From: Leishmania donovani
Taxonomy: Eukaryota; Euglenozoa; Kinetoplastea; Trypanosomatida; Trypanosomatidae
Length of the DNA stretch: 64,000 nucleotides
Direction of reading: 5' to 3'
NCBI RefSeq assembly: GCF_000227135.1
Contig: NC_018262.1
Coordinates: forward strand, 795,086-859,085
In this document: in pieces, positions 50,693 to 59,467 of the stretch
Layout: each line of letters begins with the position of its first letter
Position numbering within the stretch: the stretch's first letter is position 1
Translations under genes and position numbers: made by a program
The notes under the pieces: model-generated
The model's database searches: none
What the model was told of the DNA's origin: nothing
What the model saw: the letters and a program-made list of their open reading frames with translations, nothing else

Positions 50693-53344
50693 CGACAGGG
50701 AGGTGCGACAAGAGGAGTACGTCAGGGTGAGAAGGAGGGAGGTGGTGGTGGAGGGATTGTGGAGTGGGTGAGGACGTGGAGTCACCGCCCAGGCACACGG
50801 TGTCTTGACTTAGCTTCCTTTTTTTTGCTTTGTTTTTTGTGCCTTTACTTCCACTCTCCTCTTACCTGTCTGGTTGACGCTCACAACGGCGGATGGTTCA
50901 CGAGACGCACTGTGTGGGCTCACCAGCTCCCCCCTCTGCTCGCCATTCTATTTCTCCCCCTCTCTTATTTTCCATGTTGTGTTTTATACCACGTACTCCA
51001 ATCCTCCTCGCCCACCCCTCCCGCTTGGGTTGCCGTTCTTAAAACATTTTTTTTTGTGGCGGTGGTGGCTTTTGTTCATCTTGCGTCGTGCAGTTCTCCT
51101 CTCTTCACATATACATATCCATATATGTATTTTTCGACCTTTTTCTCTGTGTGTGCGCGTGTGCCTTTCCTGGTCTCGAACGCGCGCTAGTGGACTGAGT
51201 GAAAGAAAGGGGGGAAGGAAAAGAAGGACAGAAATGAGCGAGCTAAACAAAACAACAAAAAAGGAACGGCAGGGAAAGAGGGTCTGTGCGCGCGCTCTCC
51301 CCCTCAACGGTGCCTTCTCCCCACCCCACCTCCGTTTTTCTTTCTCTTTTTTCCCTGTGTGTCTTCCGTTGCTTGTTCTCCATCACTGACATCTCCCGTT
51401 ACGTAGGGGAGGGGGGCAGCGAACATTGCCCGTATCTTTCTTTACTTTTGCATTGCTCTCTTTTTCTTCTCCGTCCACAGGTCGGTGTGATCTGTGGCGT
51501 ACAGTCCTGCTTGCTATAGTCCGTCGGTTCCATTCTTACCGTTTTGTGTCACCGGACACAGATTCCCTGCTGTAGAGGGTGTAGGAGACAATCTCGATGC
51601 GTGTCTGTGCACGTGTGCGTGTGGGCAACGCGTTTAAAGCCTAGCCACCGCAGGCGGAAATCGAAGAGCTACTGCGGCGGAGGCGGGCAGGGAGGCTAAG
51701 TATGAAACCCTGCATATACATTGACGTAGGCGCATGTATCTGTATGCGCGTGTGTGTCATGTACCTGGTTTTACCATGTTGGCCTCGCATTGCCTTATTT
51801 TTCTCTGTCTTCGTGTGTCTTCTCCCGGTTTTCTCTTCGTTTTCCTTTTCCCCAGTGTGCATCCTTGATGACAACTGTGGCAGCCTGAAACATCTTTGTG
51901 TTCGTTCTAGCACCTTTTTTTTAGAAGGAGCTGCCCAATCTCGCCGCCATCTTCATCTCCTCGCCCCCACCCCGAAAAGAAAAAAAAAACAAAAAACACA
52001 CAAGAGGACACAGGGAATGCCAACGCAATTTGTGCCCAGAAGAGCTTGCACGCGTTGGAACGATGGGGAGAGGCAGAAAGTGGCGGTGATAGCAGAAGAC
52101 AGCAGCAGAGCACACGAGCGAGAACGAGAGAAACTTAAAAAGGAAACACAAAACAAGTACTCATGCCAACCACCTATTCGCGCGCTCCGCCGCCTTTTTG
52201 CTTTTTTTTTTCGTTTGCTTTATTTGGTCGCGACGAGAAAGAGGTTCAAAGAAAAAAATCGCAGAAAAGCGCACGCATGCGCTCAGCACAAAACAGCCGA
52301 GCAAAGGAAAAGGGCCAAGGCGTGAGAATGAAGCTGGAGGGAGGAGGGAAGCGAAGGAAAAAAATCAAAAAAAACGAGACGCACATGGTGGCACATGTTA
52401 CTTGTGTATGTCAGCGTAACTTTTTCTCTCTCGAGTGTGAGAAGGTTGTAATGGAACCTGCGCAAAAAAGGAAAATATTGAACACACCGTCATTGCAAGT
52501 ATCCGCTGCCCGTTTCTCATCCAGTACTTCTTTCAAAATGAGCACACGCACCTATACACGAAAAAAAAAAGCAAGTAGGAACAAACTCCAGCGCCCTCAG
52601 CAATGCGAAAGACAGAAAAAAGCTCAAAACCAGCACCACGATGCGTACAGGAAGAGAAGACCCGAAAAGAAAAATGCAGGAAGGCAGGAAGTGGCTCATA
52701 TCTAGCTCAGCGGATGAGCTCTCCTCTTCTCTCCCTCTTTCCTGCTTGCATCGATGGGCACATTCTGTCTTGCGCTCTCTCGTTCTTTTTCACCATTCGA
52801 CTTCTCTTGTGATAAGGTGCTCCGCTCTGTGTGCTTTTGTCGCTCTGTCTACCATTGTTTATGAACTCGCTCTCCTTTCTCCTCGAGCAGCGTTTTTCCT
52901 TTCGAGTACGATTATTATCATCTCATGTTGGTTCACCCCCTCCCTTCTCTCCCTCTTCTTTCTGCCGCTGCGCACTCCTCCTCCTCCTCTGCACTTCTTC
53001 CTTTTTTTTGCTTGCTGTTTTTTTTTTGCGTTTTTTTTTTCTATAGCTTACTGCGCACGCTTATGTTTCGTTTTCTTTTCCTTTTTTTACCTTGTTGTTG
53101 TTGGTTGGTTATGTTGAAGAGGACTCCTTCTTTCTTTGTTATTTATTCCGATGCTGTCGTGTGTGCATCTGCGTGCGGGTGTGTTCATCATTAGATGATG
53201 TTGTGCACATGTGCACCTATGCGTATGCGCGTCTTGGTGTGTGGGCGGGTGTCCTGGGCGAGTGGCGTGATGTTTCTCCTGTTGAGGATGCCATTTTGGC
53301 AGATCGTGTCGCTGCTTGTATGTGACCTTTGTTCGTTTTATCCC
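50693..53344. other. Intergenic region, no gene seen
   Basis: 2.65 kb after the kinesin gene. T/C-rich to 51180; the region 51960-52680 is unusually A-rich on the + strand, with A-runs at 51979-51996 and 52560-52570; T-rich again at 52980-53090. No coding-quality frame. Confidence 0.6.
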
Positions 53345-53964
53345 AGTCTAAATATCGAGAGCCTCTGCGCATGGTCGCCATCACCCTGCTCAAAGACGCT
53401 CCTGGTCAATAGCCACACACCAGAGTCTTGTGTCCCACAACTGAGACACGCCTCTGTGGATGAGCCCTGCCGATCACACAAGATCTTTCGGACCTCACAT
53501 CAACAGCCTTCCGGTCACCCTCTACACCACACAAGGGCATTATGGACATGTCGGCCTACAACGGCCAGATGCCTCATGAATTGCAGAGCCCGGGGGTATG
53601 GTTCCGCGGTGGTGGTGACTCGAAGAAGCTCGATGCGTCTCGGCCGCGCAATGGGCCGATGCAGCGAGGACTCTTTCGTCTCGGGCACATGAATGCAGGG
53701 TTTTGGCTCGATCGCGCAGCCACATCATCCTGCAACATACGCGCGCGCCTGTCCTGCTCCAGCAGCCGGGTTTGGTGGAGCGGTCGCAAGACAGGGGGCG
53801 GGGGCTGGCTGATCAAGGCTTGCCCGCGTCATCCGCGCCGCCTGCGCCCCCTCGATGCAGCGAAAAAGCCGCGCAGAGTGGCGGCCGGGGCTCGCCAGCG
53901 GTGACCTCGGGTAAGGCCAGACCCCGAACGTCGAGCTCGACTCGACCTTGCGGGGCGCGCATGC
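53345..53964 (+). mobile_element. Retroposon-like repeat, copy III (right end in gap)
   Basis: From about 53421 to 53964 it matches 54155-54698 of copy IV at a constant offset of 734 with only scattered substitutions. The preceding 75 bases (53345-53420) are still alignable but far more divergent. The 120-codon frame at 53542 is also open in copy IV, but its composition gives no recognisable domain. The copy ends at a 99-N gap. Confidence 0.65.
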
Positions 53965-54063
53965 NNNNNNNNNNNNNNNNNNNNNNNNNNNNNNNNNNNN
54001 NNNNNNNNNNNNNNNNNNNNNNNNNNNNNNNNNNNNNNNNNNNNNNNNNNNNNNNNNNNNNNN
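53965..54063. other. Assembly gap, 99 N
   Basis: 99 N between retroposon-like copies III and IV; probably hides the 3' half of III and the 5' end of IV. Confidence 0.98.
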
Positions 54064-55403
54064 GCGCCTCTCGCGTCGATCATCTACGGGAGAGAGGATT
54101 TGCGCGTGGACGGCATCATGCTGCTCCAGACTCTTCTAGCCAACAACCTCACCCCAGAGTCTTGTGTCCCACAACTGAGACACGCCCCTGGGGATGAGCC
54201 CTGCCGATCACACAAGGCCTTTCGGGCCTCACATCAACAGCCTTCCGGTCACCCTCTACACCACACAAGCGCATTATGGACATGTCGGCCTACAACGGCC
54301 AGATGCCTCATGAATTGCAGAGCCCGGGGGTATGGTTCCGCGGTGGTGGTGACTCGAAGAAGCTCGATGCGTCTCGGCCGCGCAATGGGCCGATGCAGCG
54401 AGGACTCTTTCGCCTCGGGCACATGAATGCAGGGTTTTGGCTCGATCGCGCAGCCACATCATCCTGCAACGTACGCGCGCGCCTGTTCTGCTCCAGCAGC
54501 CGGTTTTGGTGGAGCGGTCGCAAGACAGGGGGCGGGGGCTGGCTGATCAAGGCTTGCCCGCGTCATCCGCGCCGCCTGCGCCCCCTCGATGCAGCGAAAA
54601 AGCTGCGCAGAGTGGCGGCCGGGGCTCGCCAGCGGTGACCTCGGGTAAGGCCAGACCCCGAACGTCGAGCTCGACTCGACCTTGCGGGGCACGCATGCCT
54701 CAGAGCCACGTTGGTCCCTCGCGGCGCCCCGCCGATGCTGCCGTCGTATGCCTCAGCGGCCCAAATAACAGCGAGGGTGTCACTTTGGACCTATCTTTTT
54801 TTGACATATTCCTATGGAGCCCATGAGGATGAGGAGACACCTCAGTGCAGGGCATCGCAGGGTCCAGTGTCCGCTCTTTGCGGGGAAGCCAAGCAGCCCC
54901 CCCTCTCTCCAATCCGTGGCAAATGCCGAACCACTTCCNNNNNNNNNNNNNNNNNNNNNNNNNNNNNNNNNNNNNNNNNNNNNNNNNNNNNNNNNNNNNN
55001 NNNNNNNNNNNNNNNNNNNNNNNNNNNNNNNNNNNNNNNNNNNNNNNNNNNNNNNNNNNNNNNNNNNNNNNNNNNNNNNNNNNNNNNNNNNNNNNNNNNN
55101 NNNNNNNNNNNNNNNNNNNNNNNNNNNNNNNNNNNNNNNNNNNNNCCGCCCCGGAGAGACGCACCACGTGGCGCGACGCACCTGATGGGGGAGCGGCTGT
55201 GAGGCGGCCTGCAGAGTGCAGGGTGGGCGGGTGGAGTGTGAGGCGGGGGCCATGCCGAGATGACTGAGTCGGCGCATTGCTGTACTGGCCTGTCTACGGC
55301 TGCTTGGCCCCACGCGATGGCGCCTCTGTGGCAGGCCGCGACGTAGAGTGGTGCTGAAATCGTGTTGCGTGACAGAGAGACGAACACGTTGAAAAAAAAA
55401 AAA
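54064..55403 (+). mobile_element. Retroposon-like repeat, copy IV, ends in poly(A)
   Basis: The most complete copy, at least 1,340 bases. The left part (54079-54698) matches copy III, the right part (54617-55395) matches copy II, so one colinear element joins both. It ends in twelve A residues (55392-55403), after which unrelated sequence starts. A poly(A) 3' end fits trypanosomatid non-LTR retroposons (ingi/DIRE/SIDER type), but I see no reverse transcriptase motif. The frame from 54064 stays open for about 120 codons and includes LTPESCVPQLRH; longer frames are broken. A 207-N gap interrupts it. Confidence 0.7.
54939..55145. other. Assembly gap of 207 N inside copy IV
   Basis: The flanks keep the same 8459-base offset to copy II on both sides, so the gap length equals the 207 bases at 46480-46686. 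The size was evidently estimated and not a placeholder; the missing sequence is probably close to that paralogous stretch. Confidence 0.95.
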
Positions 55404-55705
55404 TTGAGTATGATTATCATTGCGTCCGCGCGGTGTGCGCTACCACCGCGCGGATAGGGTGGAGGGAGTGGTAAACCACGTAGGTGGAGGTGTGAGGCAG
55501 CCGCGATGTGCGTCAATGCTGGTGATATGCGTGACGCTCTTTTCTGTTTTCCTTCTGTGTGCCTCTTGTATGTGTCCTTCTTTCCTCCCACGTCTCGTTG
55601 CGTTTGGCTCCCTCATTCTCTTCTGCAAACGCACACACGTATGCGTGATGTGAATGCGTGCATCAATGCTTATGCTCAACCGCGTAAGTGGTGTGGAAAC
55701 GCACC
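55404..55705. other. Short intergenic region upstream of the zinc-ribbon gene
   Basis: About 300 bases between the retroposon poly(A) and the next gene; T/C-rich at 55535-55625 with several AGs that could serve as acceptors. The retroposon therefore lies immediately upstream of a gene's splice region. Confidence 0.6.
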
Positions 55706-57877
55706 ATGGCCTCCGCTGGAACTTACATCGCGGCGTGGTTTCGCCACCATCTCTCCTCTGTTGTCACCTTCCAGAAGCAGTTCGTCGATGACGTGTCGGA
55801 GACGGTGAAGGAGCAGAAGGCGCAGTTTGACCGACACACCCGCGAGGCAAAAGAGCGGGCCGTGCAGCTTCACCTGGATAAGCTGGAGGAGAAGTACCTC
55901 TGCTGCGTATGCGGAAGAGGCGGTGAAATACGTGAGGACGATGAGTTTGTATACGACACTTACTCTATGATCGATTTACCGCCGCGGGCGGCGCTGGAGG
56001 CCGCAGTGCGGGAGGAACTTGCGGACGCCCAGCTATCGGACGGGCACATTAAGCAGCACCAACACATGCTCGCTTTTCGGCAGCGTCACCTCCAACACCC
56101 CTCCACGACGCCGGCAGCCACGTACGAGAGTGACGGCAGCCTTTATTGCTCCTCTGATGTTTCCGTCGCACCATCAGACTGGCGTTCCGAGAGAACGAGG
56201 AAAAAGCACCGGCGGAGGAGAGATTCATCCTCTCAGCACAAGCGCGCCAAGTCGTCCTCTCAACGCCACGTGATGCCTCGATCGCGGTGCCAGCGTGAAG
56301 ATTTAGAAGCCCAGCACCACGATCACGATAACCGAGACAAGCGCGCTGCCGTCGACGCCTCTGAACCGAGTATCCGAATATCGCTCTCTTTGGACGAGCC
56401 GCCCCCTTCACGCTCCACGGCAGCGCGCGGTGACGCGCTGGAGCTTCACACCGCGGACCTTGCGGTGATGGACCCTGACATGGTCGGTCCGCTCGAGGTG
56501 CGGCACACGCTTTACAAGATTCGGCACGCGGTGCTGCACAAGGAAGCCCGTGTGCGCCGCAAGGCTGTAGTTGTGCACAAGGACAAGGGGCTGATGATGA
56601 TAGAGGAGTCGGAGATCGAGATGTTTTCGCACTTCTTTCAGCGCCCGGTTCACGGGTATCTCTGCACGGCGTGCTACACGAGCGCCCAGCGTCGCCTCGA
56701 TACACTCACGCAGCAGATTCGTGCCATCCTTTTCAAGGCGGAACATCCGGTGCTACGCCGGTTGCCGGCCAAAGAGCTGGAAGTTTTGATAGCTGGCAAT
56801 CAGGTCCCCGTCACCCTCATTCAGAGTGTATTGGCGGTTCAGCGCCGGTGGGCTAAGCTTACGGAGGAGCAGCGGATGGAGGTCAGTCGCGCAGAGGCTG
56901 GAGCGGGACCGCCGCAGGGTTCTACCGCCGCTTTCGACGCAGAGGAACGCACGAGCTGGACGCCACAGGGGAGAGACCCGACGGCCCGGATGGCGACTTT
57001 ACCCGAGAGGAGCATCTTGACCCTCCGCGAGGAGGCGCGGTGTGGCGCCTGCCAGCGCCGCGCTGCGTGCTTTTTCGAACCGAAGTCAGTCGTCTTTCTC
57101 TGCCAATTTTGCACTGCCCGAGACCGTTTTTACCGCGAGCATGCGGTGTGCATCAACGACGAAGAAATGCCTTTGATGCTGACGCATCTCCTGCAGAATT
57201 TGGCACTCTACTACCAAGGTGTTCATCAGCAAGCGGAGCTCCGCCAGGCACCACTGTCAGCCATCCCAGAAGCACAGACTGACCTATTCCCACTCACAGA
57301 TATTATGCGTGAAAAAGAGGGCCTGTTTGCCTGTCAGGCCCCGGCTGCCGCCAAGTCCGATCTTCAGGGCTGCCGAGAGGTTGCCGAGGTGGTGTCAGAG
57401 CTCGGCGCTGAAACCCACATGCACGGCACCTACGTGCCCGTTGCAAGACCGTGCACTTCGGCGGCCTCAACACGCCGAGTATGTGGATCAACGGTGCCAC
57501 TCCGGGAAAAGCGCGAGCGGGTTGGAAGGACGATGATCAGCCTCTTCGATGGAGTCAAGGTGGAGGGGTCGGGAGTCAACCTCTTCAAGAACGCCGCTTC
57601 GTCGTCTTTTGCAGCCGGTGTCTCGGACTTGTTCCAGCCCGCTCCGGCACCGCGGCTGTCGCCCTCCCAAACCAACGGGAGCGCCGCTGGGCACGCAGGC
57701 GAGCGCGCTGCGGCAAATCTGTTGGCCAACGGCGGAACCGCAGCTTTGACATCACCTCCTGCCACTGTACGGGGGCATGAGGGACGCCTGCAAAGCTCAG
57801 CTGTGGGATCGTCGTCCGCGACGCCTACCGCGCACTTCCCAGCATCCCCAAATTCACAGCGGGATAGCTTGTTCTGA
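55706..57877 (+). CDS. Protein with two CxxC zinc-ribbon-like modules, function unknown
   Basis: A 723-residue protein; ATG 55706 sits in ideal context (ACCATGG). The N-terminal ~60 residues are helical and charged. Cysteines at 66, 67 and 69 (LCCVCG) could pair with CTAC (320-323, in HGYLCTACYTSAQRR), but are separated by about 250 residues that include a Ser/Arg/His-rich low-complexity stretch. A compact second module has CGAC (446-449), Cys455 and CQFC (466-469), followed by TARDRFYREH. The halves GYLCTACYTSAQRR and FLCQFCTARDRFYREH look alike, suggesting a duplicated zinc ribbon whose first copy holds a large insert. The C-terminal third is Ser/Ala/Pro-rich. I do not recognise a named family; a zinc-dependent protein or nucleic acid binder is possible. 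Confidence 0.82.
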   Translation: MASAGTYIAAWFRHHLSSVVTFQKQFVDDVSETVKEQKAQFDRHTREAKERAVQLHLDKLEEKYLCCVCGRGGEIREDDEFVYDTYSMIDLPPRAALEAAVREELADAQLSDGHIKQHQHMLAFRQRHLQHPSTTPAATYESDGSLYCSSDVSVAPSDWRSERTRKKHRRRRDSSSQHKRAKSSSQRHVMPRSRCQREDLEAQHHDHDNRDKRAAVDASEPSIRISLSLDEPPPSRSTAARGDALELHTADLAVMDPDMVGPLEVRHTLYKIRHAVLHKEARVRRKAVVVHKDKGLMMIEESEIEMFSHFFQRPVHGYLCTACYTSAQRRLDTLTQQIRAILFKAEHPVLRRLPAKELEVLIAGNQVPVTLIQSVLAVQRRWAKLTEEQRMEVSRAEAGAGPPQGSTAAFDAEERTSWTPQGRDPTARMATLPERSILTLREEARCGACQRRAACFFEPKSVVFLCQFCTARDRFYREHAVCINDEEMPLMLTHLLQNLALYYQGVHQQAELRQAPLSAIPEAQTDLFPLTDIMREKEGLFACQAPAAAKSDLQGCREVAEVVSELGAETHMHGTYVPVARPCTSAASTRRVCGSTVPLREKRERVGRTMISLFDGVKVEGSGVNLFKNAASSSFAAGVSDLFQPAPAPRLSPSQTNGSAAGHAGERAAANLLANGGTAALTSPPATVRGHEGRLQSSAVGSSSATPTAHFPASPNSQRDSLF

Positions 57878-59467
57878 AGGCAAAAAAAAAAAAAACGTCT
57901 TTGAGCTGGTGCGCTTTCGTGATAGCGGCGAGTGTGTGTCTGCCTGACGCTCACGAAAGATGCTTGCCCTTGTTCATGGTGGCTGCGTTCTACGTGCTTT
58001 ATGGATGCGTGCTCACACTTGAGACAGTTCACGAAGCCCCTCTCTCCACCCCCCCCCCTTCACGCCTCCATGCCGTTCCTCTCTGTGCGTCCCTCCTTCG
58101 CCGTTTCAAGTGTGTCGTGCGGGTCAGTTGTCTTTCATTCGCTTGAGGTGTGCACCGACGAGAGAGATAGGGGGTCAGCAAAGGAGAACGACTGTGAGCT
58201 TGCATAGCCGCCTCCTTCGTGGTGTGTGGGAGGTGCTTGTTCTCCTTCTTTCCTCGTCTTGTTGCTCACGTCGGTGATTTTGGCGCTATATGACGCTTGC
58301 TCGTGCGCACACGCCGATGTGCAAAGGTGCAGTATATGCGTGCTGCAGGATTTGGCATGCGCAGGCGCACTACTTGCGGCCCACCACCACTCCTTTTGCT
58401 CTTTTACTATCCCGACAAGCACACACTCGTGCGCAACCTCCTTTCTCTTTTCCCCTTTCTTTTTTCCCCTGTCTAGCTCTCTTGCTGTATCGAATTACGG
58501 CGTTTGTTGCGGTTTGGCCCAGTTAGCACTATCGCCTTGTGCGTCCCGTACCCGAGTGGGGCCTACCTGGAACTGTCCATTTACCCCGCCCGGTCCCTGC
58601 CGGCTCCTCACCTCCAAAGAAGCACAAACAACCACCAAAGGAAGAGGCGCAGCATCATCGACTCACGGGATAAGGACAGGCAATGCCGCATATGCATATG
58701 CGTTCTTTTCCTCTAAATGGGCGGCAATGGTGCGCATGAAGTGTCGGCATGCAAAGCAGAGCGGGCCCTTACGTGTGTGTTTATGGTAAGAGGGTTCTCG
58801 CAATAGAAGACGCAGCGTTCTACACACACACACAACATGAAAGACAGGGAGTGCCTGGCAACGCTTCCCTGCCTATTCCACCCTCTCTCGCTGTTCCTGC
58901 CGCCTCTTCCGCAGAACAGACACTCAGCAGAGGTGCGACATCACTCGAAATGCTGCACAAGTCTCCACCACTGCTCCCCTTCCGTTTCCTTTTCTCCGTT
59001 TTCTCTTTCCTCTGGGCGTTGGGTGGGGGGCGGAAATCGCTTGGCCACAGCGAACGTCCAACACAGACCATCGCCATCCATCGAACTCTACATCGCAGCG
59101 AGCTGAGAAAGAAAAAACCGTGTGGCCTCTGCATTCAAGTGAGCCCTTCCCTCCCCCCCCCCTTTATACGGACAGACTTGTGCTGCTTTCGCTTGTCTGC
59201 TTTCTTTGTTTTTTTTTTCATCTGCGCATCTGCACGTAGATCGCTATACACGCGCACACACACGTGAGACGCACACCCGTCTCGGTACCGGCAAAGGAGT
59301 CGAAAAAAAAAAAGGAAGCCGAAAACACACGCACGCACACACACACATACATACACACACGCGCGTGGTACAGTTCTGGTACTGGAGTCGTGCGGCATTC
59401 GTCCTGTAGGTGTCTCCTTTTGTTTTGCTTATTTTTGTTTGCTTGGTTGCATTCGACTTCTATTACA
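57878..59467. other. Intergenic region, no gene seen
   Basis: Starts with a 14-A tract at 57882-57895, five bases after the stop codon of the preceding gene. T/C-rich segments lie at 58435-58480 and 58975-59015, an A run at 59304-59314 and CA tracts at 59332-59362. The frame of the next gene is open upstream to 59264 but encodes Thr-His repeats there. Confidence 0.6.

Noticed and set aside
53542..53904. 120-codon frame in retroposon copies III and IV as a real gene
   Set aside because: It is open in both copies but they are nearly identical, so conservation is uninformative, and no domain is recognised; kept only as part of the repeat.
59264..59467. Upstream extension of the DPY30-like protein frame
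   Set aside because: It begins at GTG and encodes Thr-His repeats and a Phe/Leu run from a T-rich tract, typical of 5' UTR; ATG 59468 is preferred.
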